Assembly (NCBI RefSeq): GCF_042453785.1 | Contig: NC_091677.1 | Location: 34,331,001-34,395,000, forward strand | Source: Malus domestica | Lineage: Eukaryota; Streptophyta; Magnoliopsida; Rosales; Rosaceae | Length of the DNA stretch: 64,000 nucleotides | Direction: 5' to 3' | Shown: piece by piece, positions 11,991-23,822 of the stretch | How the letters are laid out: each line of letters starts with the position of its first letter | Position numbering within the stretch: the first letter of the stretch is position 1 | Position numbers and translations under genes: made by a program | Notes under the pieces: model-generated | Database searches by the model: none | What the model was told of the DNA's origin: nothing | What the model saw: the letters and a program-made list of their open reading frames with translations, nothing else

Positions 11991-13250
11991 TTCATGTTCT
12001 GATTTGGCAAATCGACTTTTCCCTTAGTTTTGGACAAGACAGGTGGGAACCTGGAGGTCAAGCCTCTGTTAAAGCAATAGGGCAAATGCTAGTATACTAG
12101 CTTACTAGCTTTAGTGGCTTGTGTACTAGCATGTTAAAGGAAGCAAGGGTATGCGGATTTGGGATGCTGACTAAGTAGACGCGTAAGCGAGGTCCGAAAG
12201 CAGGTGGGCAACAAGAATTATCCCTCAAAATATCATGAATACTTCTGCAACCATACTTTGTGGCCTCATTTGACACATAGGATTGAGTTGAAAAGAATAC
12301 TCCTATAAAGTCAAGGCATACTGACGTTAGAGAAGAACGGTTTTTCATTTTAAAGGAATCAAAAAGGGTTTAGACATGAAGAAAACTTTTCTCTTATAAT
12401 CCTATCATTTTGTGAAAGATTAGAATGAATGATTCTTCTTCTTGAGTAATCATCTCATACCTGTAGTTGGCCACAATTATTTTTCTCTTTAATATCCTTC
12501 AAATTGTCATCCATTTCAATATAATCTTTTATACCACATAATTCCATCAACATAACTTTAAAATACTTGTGACCAAAACATAAGACCTCATAATTCAAAT
12601 ATAGATATGTCATTTGTTCACATGAAAAGATTTTTACATGTAATCAGAACATAAGATAGTAAACTATACATAATAATATAAATAAAAAATTATAATTTTT
12701 CTGCACTTGTATTATGATATATATTGTACCGACTTGTATTTTTTATTATACTAAAAACGGTCATATGTGCGCATGACTAAATTTAACAGAAAACTTGATT
12801 TTTCCATTTTCTTTCCTTATCTTTTTCTATTCCAAAACGATGGACCCCATATCCCACCTAGTCAACATTTGAAAGCAAACATTGGTGGATTCCAGCCACA
12901 TTTCAAGTCAAAGTCATTCCTTCTTCCACATTGTTTAATATCGTTTCTTATGTAGAATATAGGAATAGCAGAAGACATGACAAATACAGTGTTTGACACA
13001 AAACAAACTAACTGGTTAATTGTTGATTGTTTAAAGACATGAGATCCAGTGATCCGTGCCAAAAAAATAGGATGACGACGACGGCAGTTCTCCAACGTTC
13101 CGGTGTGTTTTGTCTCGGGGCTGACCTAAGCCAAAGCCACCATATCCATAACCATAATCCACCCTTAAATCAATCTCAAAAAGCGGTCAACCATGCAACA
13201 TTAACATCCATTCGGTTCCATGCAAAACCTAATTCAGGAAAATTCCACCA
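11991..13250. other. Intergenic DNA and pectinesterase upstream region
   Basis: AT-rich sequence with no coding signal. The last 300 bases form the proximal promoter of the pectinesterase gene. Confidence 0.4.
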
Positions 13251-13251
13251 C

Positions 13252-13259
13252 TATATATA
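13252..13259 (+). promoter_or_regulatory. TATA box of the pectinesterase gene
   Basis: TATATATA in a CTATATATACC context, 192 bp upstream of the ATG. Transcription would start at about 13285, leaving a 5' UTR of about 165 nt with CT-rich sequence, common in plant genes. Confidence 0.6.
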
Positions 13260-13450
13260 CCCATGCAAACCTCCCTCATTTCTCGTAGACATTAATTAAT
13301 TAGGGTTCTCTCTTCTCATCTCCTCTCTCAATACTATTTCTCTCCGTTCCGCCGCCGGCTCATGTGTTAATTCCCTTCTGTCGCGGCAGAAAATAAAGCG
13401 GTTCGGAGGGATATTAGGGTAAAAAAAAAGAAGAAGCTGAAAACAAAAAC

Positions 13451-15193
13451 ATGGCACTTAATAAAAAAGTGGTAGTATCGGGGATTTCCCTGATACTTGT
13501 GGTTGGTGCGGTCATCGGAGCGGTGGTGGCCGTAGTCCACTACCAAAAGAAGCCGGGAAGCGAGTCTCTAACAGCGCAGCAGAAGATGGTGACCCAAATC
13601 TGTAATTTCACCGACTACCAACAGGAATGCCAGAAGAGCCTCGGCCCCGTCTCACAAAATAACAACGCCGAGTTTAAGGACTACGTAAAGGCCGCATTGA
13701 TGTCCATCTCTGAGGAGGCCAACAAGGCCTTGAACACGTCCGGTTCACTTCTCGTCGACGCCAAAAATGGCACCTCCGCCAAGAGGACGCTCGAGGAGTG
13801 CAAGAACATGTTGAAGGAAGCTGTTGCCGAGGTGCAGGCGGTGTCCTCGTACGTGGGCGATGCTGACATGCACACCATGGAGGACCGCGTGATGGAGCTC
13901 AAGGCCTGGATTGGAAGCGTCATCAGTTATTCCACCACCTGCCTTGATATAATTGGCGAAAACGACCACAACCTCTACGAGGCATTGAAGGACCCCATCG
14001 GCAACGCCTCTGCCAGCACAGACAATGCATTGGCCATCGTTGGTGAGATCAGCAATGTCCTCGGCATGTTCGGTGTCAAAGTTAAGGACAAGGCCTTGAA
14101 TGGCGGAGGAACTCAACGCCGGCTTTTGCAAAACGAGCTCAGCAGCGACGGGATCCCGACCTGGTTCTCGGCTTCCGACCGCAAGCTCATGGGGTTGCAA
14201 GACAACGGGAGGTTGAGGCCTCACATCGTTGTTGCCAAGGACGGGTCTGGCCAGTACAAGAGCATCAACGACGCGCTTAAGGCGTACCCGTACGGACAGA
14301 GAGGGCGATACATTATTTACGTCAAGGCCGGAGTTTACAATGAGTATGTTTACGTGGACAAGAAAATGATCAACGTCTACATGTACGGAGATGGACCCAG
14401 ATCCACCGTCGTGACTGGAAGCAAGAGCGAAGCTGGAACCGGTGACAAAATCTCCACCAGTGGTACATTCCAAGTGTTTGGACCGGGTTTCATTGGAAGG
14501 TCCATGGGAATCATTAACACCGCCGGTCCAGAGGCAAGGCCAGCCGTTGCTCTCCGTACGGTCGGGGACCAAATCGCCTTCTTCAACTGCAGGATCAGCG
14601 GATACCAAGACACCTTGTACATGCAGTCCGGCCGACAGTTCTTCCGAAACTGTGTTATCTCCGGACACGTGGACTACATCTTCGGTGACGCCCGCGCATA
14701 CATTCAGAACTCGTTGATCATCGTGAGGAAGTCAACCAACCCGCAGCAGAATCAAGCCTTCATCACCGCTCCCGGAAGGCAGTTCAAGCACGAGATCGGC
14801 GCCATCATCATCCACAACTGCAGGATCGTCCCCGAGCAGAAGCTCGTCCCCACGAGGTTCGAGGTGAGGACATACTTGGGAAGGCCGTGGAAGCCCTACT
14901 CCAGGGCTGTCTTCATGGAGAGCACTTTGGCAGACTTCATCAGGCCGGAGGGATACTCCGCTTGGGACGGCAAGGCCGGGAACACCCAACACGCCTTCTT
15001 CGGAGAGTTTAAGAACCGCGGCCCCGGTGCCAACCTTGCAAAGAGGGCCAGGTGGAGTGGTGACGGCTTCTACGGAGAGATGAACAGGGCCACCGCCGTG
15101 CAGTTCACAGCTCAACCCGCCCTGTTGGCTGATCGCTGGTTGAAATTTGCTAACATTCCGTACCTCCCCGGCTTCATTAGTGCTGATGCCTAA
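13451..15193 (+). CDS. Type-I pectinesterase with PMEI pro-region
   Basis: A single uninterrupted 580-codon frame. Residues 8-30 form an N-terminal hydrophobic anchor or signal. Residues about 40-200 are the pectin methylesterase inhibitor (PMEI) pro-region with its paired cysteines (QICNFTDYQQEC, ECKNML, TTCLDII). A dibasic RRLL at 223-226 is the usual site for Golgi processing that frees the enzyme; a second basic site, DRKLM, follows. The pectinesterase domain runs to the C-terminus: GVYNEY at 294, GYQDTLY with Q386 and D387, DYIFGD with D408, and LGRPW with R478. The family de-esterifies homogalacturonan in the cell wall. One catalytic-site feature is missing: the conserved Gln of the G-H-Q-A-V-A stretch is Pro364 (ARPAVAL). 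Coding DNA is markedly GC-richer than its surroundings. The lack of introns is notable, since many family members have at least one. Confidence 0.95.
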   Translation: MALNKKVVVSGISLILVVGAVIGAVVAVVHYQKKPGSESLTAQQKMVTQICNFTDYQQECQKSLGPVSQNNNAEFKDYVKAALMSISEEANKALNTSGSLLVDAKNGTSAKRTLEECKNMLKEAVAEVQAVSSYVGDADMHTMEDRVMELKAWIGSVISYSTTCLDIIGENDHNLYEALKDPIGNASASTDNALAIVGEISNVLGMFGVKVKDKALNGGGTQRRLLQNELSSDGIPTWFSASDRKLMGLQDNGRLRPHIVVAKDGSGQYKSINDALKAYPYGQRGRYIIYVKAGVYNEYVYVDKKMINVYMYGDGPRSTVVTGSKSEAGTGDKISTSGTFQVFGPGFIGRSMGIINTAGPEARPAVALRTVGDQIAFFNCRISGYQDTLYMQSGRQFFRNCVISGHVDYIFGDARAYIQNSLIIVRKSTNPQQNQAFITAPGRQFKHEIGAIIIHNCRIVPEQKLVPTRFEVRTYLGRPWKPYSRAVFMESTLADFIRPEGYSAWDGKAGNTQHAFFGEFKNRGPGANLAKRARWSGDGFYGEMNRATAVQFTAQPALLADRWLKFANIPYLPGFISADA

Positions 15194-15655
15194 GACTCTA
15201 AGAGTCTTTAGCTGCTGACTTTCAGCCTAGAGAGAGAAGAAGAGATCTAGTACGCGCATATATCACATCATAATAATATACCTCCTATCATGTAGCGCTG
15301 TGTCTCTCTCAATATATATGTATGTATGTATATATCAAATTAACATAATGACTTTAGTGGCGTACGTACAAGATGGATGCATGCATATATAGGTGCATAG
15401 GTTATAATGAATGAATTGTTTTCCCCATCCTCAATCGATGTACAATTTATAGAAACTTAGAGAGAAAACAGAAATGACAAATTGTTTACTGAATATTCGT
15501 CTTCTTTCATTAAGTGATAATTACAAAATACACTTGGTATCTATAGCATTGTGCTATGTTGACAATTACATTGTAATCCCTAACTATTCTAACTAATCAC
15601 ATGTACATTTATAACAAGCTTACACTAAACAGAAACCAATTTTGATACTAGACTT
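15194..15655. other. 3' UTR of the pectinesterase gene and spacer
   Basis: Includes a TATATATGTATGTATGTATATAT microsatellite-like run at about 15313-15335. No gene was seen. Confidence 0.45.
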
Positions 15656-15659
15656 GATG

Positions 15660-16575
15660 CTCTTTACAACCCCTCAAGCTAAACTTGGTATCACATTAAG
15701 GAACTAAGAGAAAGCTTCGATCGTAAGTACTGAAACTTGGTCTTGGACAATGACTTTGTATGAATATCAGCAAACTGATCTTGACTGCATACATATTAGA
15801 CCTTGATTAAATTGGCAAGAACTAACTTTCGGATGTAATGATAGTCTATTCCAACATGTTTGGTTCTAGCATGGGAAATTGGATTAGAAGCAAGTGATAT
15901 CGTGAGATATTGTCACACCAAAGTTGAGGAACTTTGAGCAGATAGAAGGGCCAATATCATGAAGAACTTCACAGATCCAAGTAATTTCTGTAGCAGTATG
16001 TGCTAAGGAACAATATTGTACTTTTGTAGAGGATCTAGCAGCAGTGGATTGCTTCTTTGTACTCCAACTAATGAGGTTAGTACCAAGAAAGATGTAGTAA
16101 CCACTTGTAGGCCTTCTATCAAAAGTATATTATGCCCAATCTGCATCAGACTATGCAGTGAAATGAATTGAACCCTTTTTGAACCATAATCCATGTGTAA
16201 CAGTTCCCTTGAGAAATCTCAAAATCCTTTTGGCAGCCCACAAGTGGGATTCTCTTAGAGCATGCATGAATTGGCAAATTTGGTTAAAAATGACAAGTCA
16301 GGTCTTGTCCACGTCAAATACTGCAAGGCATCAACTATGGATCTATATTTTGTAGGATAAGATAGAAGTGGTCCAATGTGATCAAGCTCGATAGAACTCA
16401 CAATTGTGGAGCATGGTTTTGCACCTTCCATTTTTGTTTTCTGAAGCAAGTTAAGAAGATACTTGCCTTGATGGAGAAACAAACCATCTGTTGATCGTTG
16501 TACTTCAAGGCCTAAGAAATAATGGAGAGGGCGAATATCCTTAAAAGGAAAGCCAACACTCAGATGTTGACATTC
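15660..16575 (-). pseudogene. Ty1/copia pol remnant (RT end and RNase H)
   Basis: On the minus strand the frames read a copia reverse-transcriptase C-terminus (LFLHQGKYLLNLLQKTKM..., then YRSIVDALQYLTWTRPDLSF) followed by RNase H-like sequence (SDADWA, RRPTSGYYIFLGTN, STKKQSTAARSST). Several frameshifts and stops show it is dead. Neither LTR nor target duplication could be defined, so only a fragment remains. Confidence 0.8.
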
Positions 16576-16579
16576 ACAT

Positions 16580-18735
16580 CATATTATGTATAACTAGCTC
16601 TTCTTATAATAAATTAATAAGTTATAATACTTTTTAATTTGTGTATTCTTTTATTCTGCATTTTATATGTCCTGAATTTCCAATACAAGTATAGCTTTTT
16701 TTTAAGTGTAAATATTTTATTATTTATATGATATGTAATAAATTTACTTAAAACTGCCTAGTCTACTTAGACCCACTTTGCTATATATAAAGAACATTGT
16801 TCTCATATTGGATCATTTGTTTGATGGATTTGTGAACATCTCTCTCTACGTGCTCTCTCCACCCATAGCCCCCATCTAGGAGTATACTAGCACCAACTTG
16901 CTCAAAATCCATCTCTTCTTCAGATCTCTATCTTTGTGTATAGGCTTAAAGGAGGACTCATAACTTTAGAACTTGAGATTGTATTCAAACCGAGGAGAGC
17001 AAAGGAATATGATTGTGAAAGTCACCATAGGATAAAAGTTATGTGAAAATAAATAGGATGTTGCTATCTACATACTTTTTTTTTACCTCTTACACCTTTT
17101 GTTAATTTCTATTATTTGATCTTCTTAAATTCATTCAATTTCACACCCAAAAATTAAAAAATATGTAAAAAGTAAAAATAAGTGTGTGGATAGCACCACC
17201 GAATAAACATTACTTCAAGAGGTAGAAAGATACAAGTTCTTCCCTTCTCCTTTAAGTTTTTTTTTTTCTAGGTTCAACTATCCTTGGGCTTTGGAAAAGT
17301 AAGGGAAATTGATCTAAATTTAGTATATACTGAACCTCGCTTCTGCTTTAATCTCCTTTGAAGCATGAATTATTCAAATTACCACTAATCTTGCAAAGTT
17401 TTTCCTAAGTCGCGCGAAAACTTAAGATAAATCTTCATTTAAACTTAAATAAATTGGTTATCAACTAGCTTTTATCTTGAGGTATTTGTCTCCTCGATAC
17501 TAAAAAAGTCTTTAAGTCCTAAACTCCATTTCCAATTATATCATTAAAAAGGAAAACGTGATAAGGTATTTAAGTAAAAAACAATACGTGTAAGAGTTAT
17601 GTGGACTCATGACAAGTGGCATCAAAGTCCATGGTTTGCACAAAGCACAAACCCATTTTTGAATTAATTAAGTTTATGAGTTTTGAGGTTGCGAGGTGAA
17701 ACTATTTAATATTATGGTTTAACGTTATTCTTTATTACTTATAAGTTAAAAGTTTTATATTCAAATTTCATAAATAACTAGTGCAAAATCAATTCTTTTA
17801 TTATAAATATATCGTTGTATATAAAAAAAAAAGGTTAACAGATTAAAATGAAGGAAACCTTTACAACTAGATGACTGATAGAGTACTTTATTGTCTCTCC
17901 CGTGAGCATAAACTTGTTATTCTAAACAACGCAACCATGCGCTTTTTTGTCTTGGCAAATTACTAAGGTCTAATTGTCTAAATAAAACCCTCTATAAAAA
18001 AGGGTGTTCTATTACATTCATCTGTGTTATAAAGTGTTAATTTTGTGTGTTTAAATAGTATAATTGCTTACTAATTTGTTATGTACATTCCTCTCTTTCA
18101 CAAGAGACTCTTTCTTGCAATTAAAATATAATCCAAAAAACGGCATTCATCCGTAAATGCTTGCATAAACTAGTTAAACTCAACCATGCAACTCTGTATT
18201 TTCTTTTCTTGGTAGAAAATATCAGTTTAAGCAATTCGATAAGTGATTTGTGTGGTGTTTGTTGGACTGTTCAGAACATGAATAATAACTTATAAGTTTG
18301 CAAGGAATAATGGAGGAAACGAGATAATTAATGCTCCAAATTGGTAATCTTCCAAGTTGTCAAGTCCAAATGTTTGGTTATTGGCAATTGAGTTGAAAGA
18401 AATAAAGATTAAAAACTGACCTTTCGCAAGTTGGTATGATAAGTCTCCCCTTAATTATCAATCATTATCTTCTCCCCCGGCAAGGCAAGGGAATGCCCCA
18501 CACAAACAAGTGGGTTTCGTTAATATGTTATCTCTTAACCCAAACCAAAACAAAGATAAAACCACCATGATTGATTCTTCTATTTCTCTAATTAACAAAA
18601 TACATGCTGAGAGCCTCAACTTGAGAGAGAGAGAGAGAGACGCTCCCTTTGCTGTTCAAATGTGGATTCTATACCATGTAATCTGGTTTTCTCCGTTAAT
18701 TAATCTATGCAAGTTATAAACTATGAGATTTAAAT
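16580..18735. other. Intergenic DNA
   Basis: Very AT-rich. About 17690-17830 vaguely resembles a decayed copy of the SINE family seen at 39110-39275. A GA run lies at about 18627-18641. No gene was seen. Confidence 0.4.
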
Positions 18736-18739
18736 TGGG

Positions 18740-20575
18740 TGTTTTTATTAACACCCCATAATTTTATGAATACACCCCAACTTCAAAATTATTCTTTAAA
18801 ATTCCAATATTAGCCCTTTCATTGTTTAAGACCACCTTTTTATAATAGTTAAGAAATTAAAACCTTCTAACATCCTATCTCAACCGCTCACCCTTTTGCC
18901 ACCTTCCTCGTCGATGTCGGCCAATGATAACCACCCCCTTTCCCGCCATTCTCTCTCTCTAGAATTCTCACTTCCACTAATATTTTGCAGGATATGAAAT
19001 ACCATAAAATTGAATTTTATAATGTCGATATCATCCTAATCAGGGATACCAACTTGATGGCCGTGAAAATTTTGAAAAATGCTACTTGCAGAGAAGCAAT
19101 CCTTCTGTGTCAACTAGGAATTGACTTTCTATGAGACTATTGGCTAGTTTAATTGTACATCGGCATTTGTTTTGGTATACTTGAGATCATTTTGTTAATG
19201 GAGGTGCCATGGTGGAGGGCTATCGAAAAGGAGTAGGTACTGAAACTTGATGAAGGTGGTGCTAGTTTTGTTTGTTTGTTTTTATCTAATTTAAATTAGG
19301 GTAGAAAAGGAAATTCAAACTAAATAAAAGAAAATGGGGTGTATTCATAACATTGTGAGGTGCCATGGTGGGGGGCTGTCGAAAAGGACTAGGTTTTAAG
19401 ATGATGAAGGTGGTGCTGGTTTTGTTTGTTTGTTTTTATCTAATGTTCCCTACTTCATTTAACAAAGTGATGACCAGATGCCAAATAACCATTGGTGTCT
19501 TTGAGAACGATTCAAATTTAAGATATGATGAAAGGAGTACAGATCCTCTTCGGATCTAAAAAAACTGAGCCTAAGAATTAAATCATTCAGGCCGTTGAAA
19601 TTTGATCCAACGGCTACAAACAGAGAGCCCCTCTAAAAGTTATAATAATTGTAGCCGTTACATCAAATTTCAACGGTCCGGATCATTTGATCCTTGGGCT
19701 TAGTTTTTTTAGATCCAGAGATGATCTGTACTATGAGGAAAGTATATGAGGAAAAAATGATGATGAGAGAAAGGGGAAAAAAAAAGAATGAATGAATAAA
19801 AGCACAATCTTGAAAGTTAAAATAACATATAATTTTTTTGTTTGTTTTTAGTTTGGCTTTTTTTATTAGTATATCACATAATTGAATACACCTCACATTA
19901 AAATTTAATATGAAATGACTCATATACCTTAATACGCAATGACAATTTTGACTTCATAAGGTTTAAGAAAATAAAACAAAATTCTAAATACACCCCAAAT
20001 CACTTTTACCATGTATATCTCAAGATTATTTTATCTTTTTTCAACTCTAGAACCACTTTCACCCTCCATTGTAGAACATAACTCTAACCAATGAAATACA
20101 ACACGTTGATTGAGAAAAATTATTTTGACGAATGACACATGAAATTGACGTTTCAAAAGCCCTGCATGAGGTAAGACCATATTTTTAATTGTCTTAGTGA
20201 TTTCAACAACATTGGCATTCCTATAACTGCGTTATGAATGATATCATCAAAAAGTATGATTGATGATGAGAATCACACACGTAATAAACCCTAAGCCATG
20301 TCTGATCACAAAATTTTGAAGATGTGAAGGGTATTGTTTTTTTTGGGGGGGGTATGTAGAAAATTCAAGGTGTATGTAAAAAATTTGGAGTGCAAGTAGA
20401 AAATGAGGAGTGTATGTAAAAATATAGTGTATGTTGAGAGTGTGGGATGTGACAGTATTTGAGGTGTATTAGGAAAAACTAAATATAAGAGTATTGATAT
20501 AAGATGTATTACATATGTAGGATGCAGGAATTAGGATGCATTCAATAATATGCAAGGTGTTAATAAAACAAGTCA
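18740..20575. mobile_element. Degenerate terminal-inverted-repeat element
   Basis: TTTTTATTAACACCCC at the left end is inverted relative to GGTGTTAATAAAACA at the right end. The similarity continues inward (ATTTTATGAATACACC against GGATGCATTCAATAAT). Inside is a direct duplication (about 19204-19290 and 19360-19442, GGTGCCATGGTGG...) and a nested MITE (19539-19729). The right end is itself duplicated at about 20640-20720. No transposase was seen and the target duplication is unclear, so the boundaries are approximate. Confidence 0.45.
19539..19729. mobile_element. MITE, Mutator-like family shared with 22875-23073
   Basis: Inverted ends ACAGATCCTCT and AGATGATCTGT, with arms that pair across most of its 191 bp (GCCGTTGAAATTTGAT against ATCAAATTTCAACGG). 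Its centre (AAAGTTATAATAATTGTAGCC) is nearly the same as that of the MITE at 22875-23073, so both belong to one family. No clean target duplication was found here. Confidence 0.65.
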
Positions 20576-20719
20576 TTAGTCATCCTTAATTTTCCCCACA
20601 TAATTCTCCACTGTCACTAACATAGAAAGTGAAAAGGAAAAGCAACACAAAAAACGAATGTGAAGTGTTAATAAAAACAAGTCATTTTCATCCTTAATTT
20701 CTCGCACGTAATTCTCTTC

Positions 20720-21356
20720 TACCACTAACACAAAAAGTGAAAATAGAAAAAAATAAAATAAAAAACAATAACATTATCATTACGGACCCTTAAGAACAGT
20801 TCACCAGTTTATAATCATTAAAATTATAAAATCAATAATTACTTGCACACGAGATTAACATGTGATGGTGAAATATACAAGGCTATGAGCAAAGCCCGGA
20901 AGATATGGTGCAAAATGCAAATCCTCTGGGTCCAGAAGTGTCTGGACTGAAGGAGACAGATTAGCATATTTAACAAAAAGCTAAACATTGAATCATGGTT
21001 TAGATTTGAGTTAAGGAGGACCAAAATATATTCCTTGATACAAAAGAAGAGTAATACTAGGTAGACTGATCTTTTAGACCAAAATTTTAAATCATGTTAT
21101 ATATCATAATAAACACATTAATAAACACTTAACTAATAATCCGTCATCAACAACCACTTCATGTGATTTACAAAATAACCAAATACTCGGACACACCCAT
21201 CAGAAACAATAGGTGGTCACAAAAGAATCTAACCCTATTTATTCTTCTTCATTGGATACCTAGCAAGTAGCAACAATATGTGAATGAATTGTTTTGTTGG
21301 GTCATCCTTGTTTTCTCCAATTTTTTTTTTATAAACAATCTGTTTCTGCTGCTGAC
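20720..21356. other. Upstream region of the RADIALIS-like gene
   Basis: AT-rich, no coding signal. The last 100 bases are probably 5' UTR. A TTTTTTTTTT run lies at about 21321-21331. Confidence 0.4.
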
Positions 21357-21887
21357 ATGGACGTGAATGTTTTTCCAAAGCTTGTGTGTGGGTGGAGTTG
21401 GGAGGAGAACAAGTTGTTCGAGCTGGCTTTGGCAGTGGTTGATGAGGAAGATCCGCAGCGCTGGGATGTAGTTGCAGCCTTGGTTGGAGGTAAAAAGAGT
21501 GCAGAGGATGTCCAGAAACATTATGTCATTCTTTTGGAGGATTTGCAGGTCATAGAATCTGGTAAACTGGATCACAAACTCGGACAGCAGCCGCCGAAGA
21601 ATTATGTTCAAGTGGATCATTGCACTCAATCCGTATGCTGGACTGACGAAACTAACAAGTATGTGAAATCTTTGTGGATTAAAGTCATTGATTACTGCAA
21701 AAAATGCTTTTATTTGTTTTCATTTGTAACTTGGACAGCTACTAGAACTTGTTCTTACCTTCCTGTCAGATAGCTAGTTTAGTCTTAATCTTGTTTATTC
21801 AGTTCCATGGGATATTTGAGTTTTTTTTCTTCTGATGTTTAGAAAATGTCGTGTAACAGCTTGCTGGTTCAGTTGGACTTGAATTAA
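21357..21887 (+). CDS. RADIALIS-like SANT/MYB transcription factor
   Basis: Two exons: 21357-21658 and 21860-21887 (donor AA|GTATGT, acceptor TGTAACAG), joining to 109 residues. Residues about 10-65 form a single SANT/MYB repeat (WSWEENKLFELALAVVDEE, then RWDVVAALVGGK, then VQKHYVILLEDL). The tail DHCTQSVCWTDETNNLLVQL is typical of the plant RADIALIS-like (RL/RSM) group, which lacks the second MYB repeat of DIVARICATA-type proteins. In the family these small proteins act in the nucleus and often compete with DIV-type MYBs for partners. The start was chosen at MDVNVF because it directly precedes the SANT repeat. If the intron is retained the frame runs on to 21773 and ends in unrelated residues. 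Confidence 0.85.
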
Positions 21888-22200
21888 ATCTTTCCGGCAT
21901 ATTGCTGCCTGTCAAAGCTTTCTTGTTCAAGCATGTATCCAAAATAGGATGAAGTGAAGCTGCTGGTCATTGCAAGTGTAACAGTTTGAAAGCTCTGTCA
22001 GCAGCTTGTAACATATCCACCCTTCTCTTCTTGTAAAACACAAGTTTAGTGAAATCAAGTGAGATAGATTAACACTAGAAACCCTAAATAGGGTACTCTG
22101 TTCTGATTCATCTCATAGAAATTAAATCCTCACTTAGTTTCTAGCTACTTATATATCTTTATACATGATCTGCATCATTAAACAATGTTTATAATTTTAT
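21888..22200. other. 3' UTR of the RADIALIS-like gene
   Basis: No further coding signal. Probably 3' UTR followed by spacer. Confidence 0.4.
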
Positions 22201-22205
22201 ATGGC

Positions 22206-22534
22206 AAGATCTACTTGCCGCTTTGGGAGAAAAGCCGGAAGCTATGTCGAAGTCGGAATGGGAGAAATTAAATTTGTGGGCTTGCTCTTCAATTCGGTTG
22301 TGCCTTGCAAAAACTCAGAAGTATTTTGTGATGCGGGAGACGGTAGCAAGTGTGTTGTGGCAAAAATTGGAAGACAAGTATATGATGAAGAATGAGTTTG
22401 AGATGAAGGATCTTGGTGAAGCGAAGAAGATCCTTGGCATGGAGATCACTAGAGATAGAGAGAAGGGTTTGGTCAGTTTGAATCAAAGACAATACCTTGA
22501 GGAGTTGGTTCTAAAAGGTTTGGTGCTATCTTAG
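22206..22534 (+). pseudogene. Ty1/copia scar: gag piece fused in frame to RT piece
   Basis: One open frame joins two parts of a copia polyprotein that are normally far apart. The first is a gag N-terminal segment (LLAALGEKPEAMSKSEWEKL, then VLWQKLEDKYM). The second is a reverse-transcriptase segment (FEMKDLGEAKKILGMEITRD, then LNQRQYLEELV). The junction lies at about 22380-22392. Everything between (zinc knuckle, protease, integrase, N-terminal RT) is missing. The frame ends at a TAG at about 22532. It is most simply an internal-deletion remnant. Confidence 0.75.
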
Positions 22535-22874
22535 CACAACAGAGATTTCTGCTAACTGCTAGGCAAAGATGTCTGGGAACAGAGCTCATTGTGGAGAAAA
22601 TTGTAATGACATTTATTTATTTGTTTTTGTTTTGCAATCTGTTCTGATTAAGATACATTTTGCTTTTTATGAACGAAATTGTGCCATAGATGAGAAGAAC
22701 ATTACTAAAAGAAACCATATTTGATTGGGACAACGGAAACAGAATTTACGATCAACCGACACAAGGGTTGCGCTTGTTGCGGGACTTAACCAAGCCAGAA
22801 GAGGCAATGCCTTGCATGAGTAGGGCCGCAAGAGTTCTATTTTGCTGATTGGAACTCCATCCATGCTCTACCTC

Positions 22875-23073
22875 GGATTTGGATCCTCTCCTGAGCTAAT
22901 GGAGAGGATCCTCCTAACCAAACATATTGAGTCATTGGATTTTTATCCAACAGCTACAAACAGGAAGATCTCTTTAAAGTTATAATAATTATAGCCGTTT
23001 GATGAAAATCAAACGGTCCACAATGCTTGGTTAGGAGGATCCTCTCCATTGGCTCAGGAGAGGATCCAAATCC
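22875..23073. mobile_element. Mutator-type MITE
   Basis: A perfect 22-bp inverted repeat (GGATTTGGATCCTCTCC... at the left, complement at the right) and a perfect 9-bp direct duplication CTCTACCTC (22866-22874 and 23074-23082). A 9-bp duplication is the signature of Mutator-like transposition. At 199 bp it is non-coding, and its arms pair over most of the length. Confidence 0.85.
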
Positions 23074-23082
23074 CTCTACCTC

Positions 23083-23822
23083 TTGTCTGTTTTATGAACT
23101 CTCTTTACAATTACTCAATAATCAACATGTAATAAAACATATACTTTACCAGTTGGTTGGCATTTGAGATTGATAATTGCCTCCATCTCCATCTGCTTCA
23201 TTCAACTTGTGGTGGGTATAATATTTGTCCCTTACAGCTGTTTGTATATAAACCAAATCAGTAGTGCCTACGCCTAAACCTAATGAGTAATTTGAGTTAT
23301 GGAAAGGGCCCACAACAATTGACAAATGTGACGATTGATGATTGAGCTACCTTCATCACCAAACTCATCTAAACCCCAACCTACCACCACACCAGATTGA
23401 AGTTGGCCTTGCCTCTATCTGCATAAACATTTCTTCTTATTTTTTTTACTGTTTGTTTTAACTAAAGTGGTCGAGGTGATTTTTTGGGTAAGGCAAGATT
23501 TTGTTGCGTACGGATCAAAATTTAAGAGATGAACATTACGTAACGGATTCACATTTAGGCAAAACTTCCATAAAAGGTTGGGAATAGCTTCTTCAACATC
23601 TCAAAAGACATCACGAATCTGTAAAATTAAAACTTTGTTACAAAAAGATGACAAGGGCCTTCTTCACTTGAGTCAATTTCTGAAGTTCTTCCCCTTCACC
23701 AAACACTTGACTAAAGACGTCTAACGACACAAACAATGTGAACCAACTCCCTAATTCCTCCCAACCCAAGACGAATTCTAGAGTCTCTAGAAAACAAACT
23801 CAATCAACCAAAAATTCTTACA
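23083..23822. other. 3' flank of the PELP1-like gene
   Basis: No coding signal. The part next to 23823 is the 3' UTR of the minus-strand gene. Confidence 0.45.

Noticed and set aside
13745..14668. 307-codon minus-strand ORF
   Set aside because: It is antisense to the pectinesterase, follows from the GC-rich codon use there and resembles no protein family.
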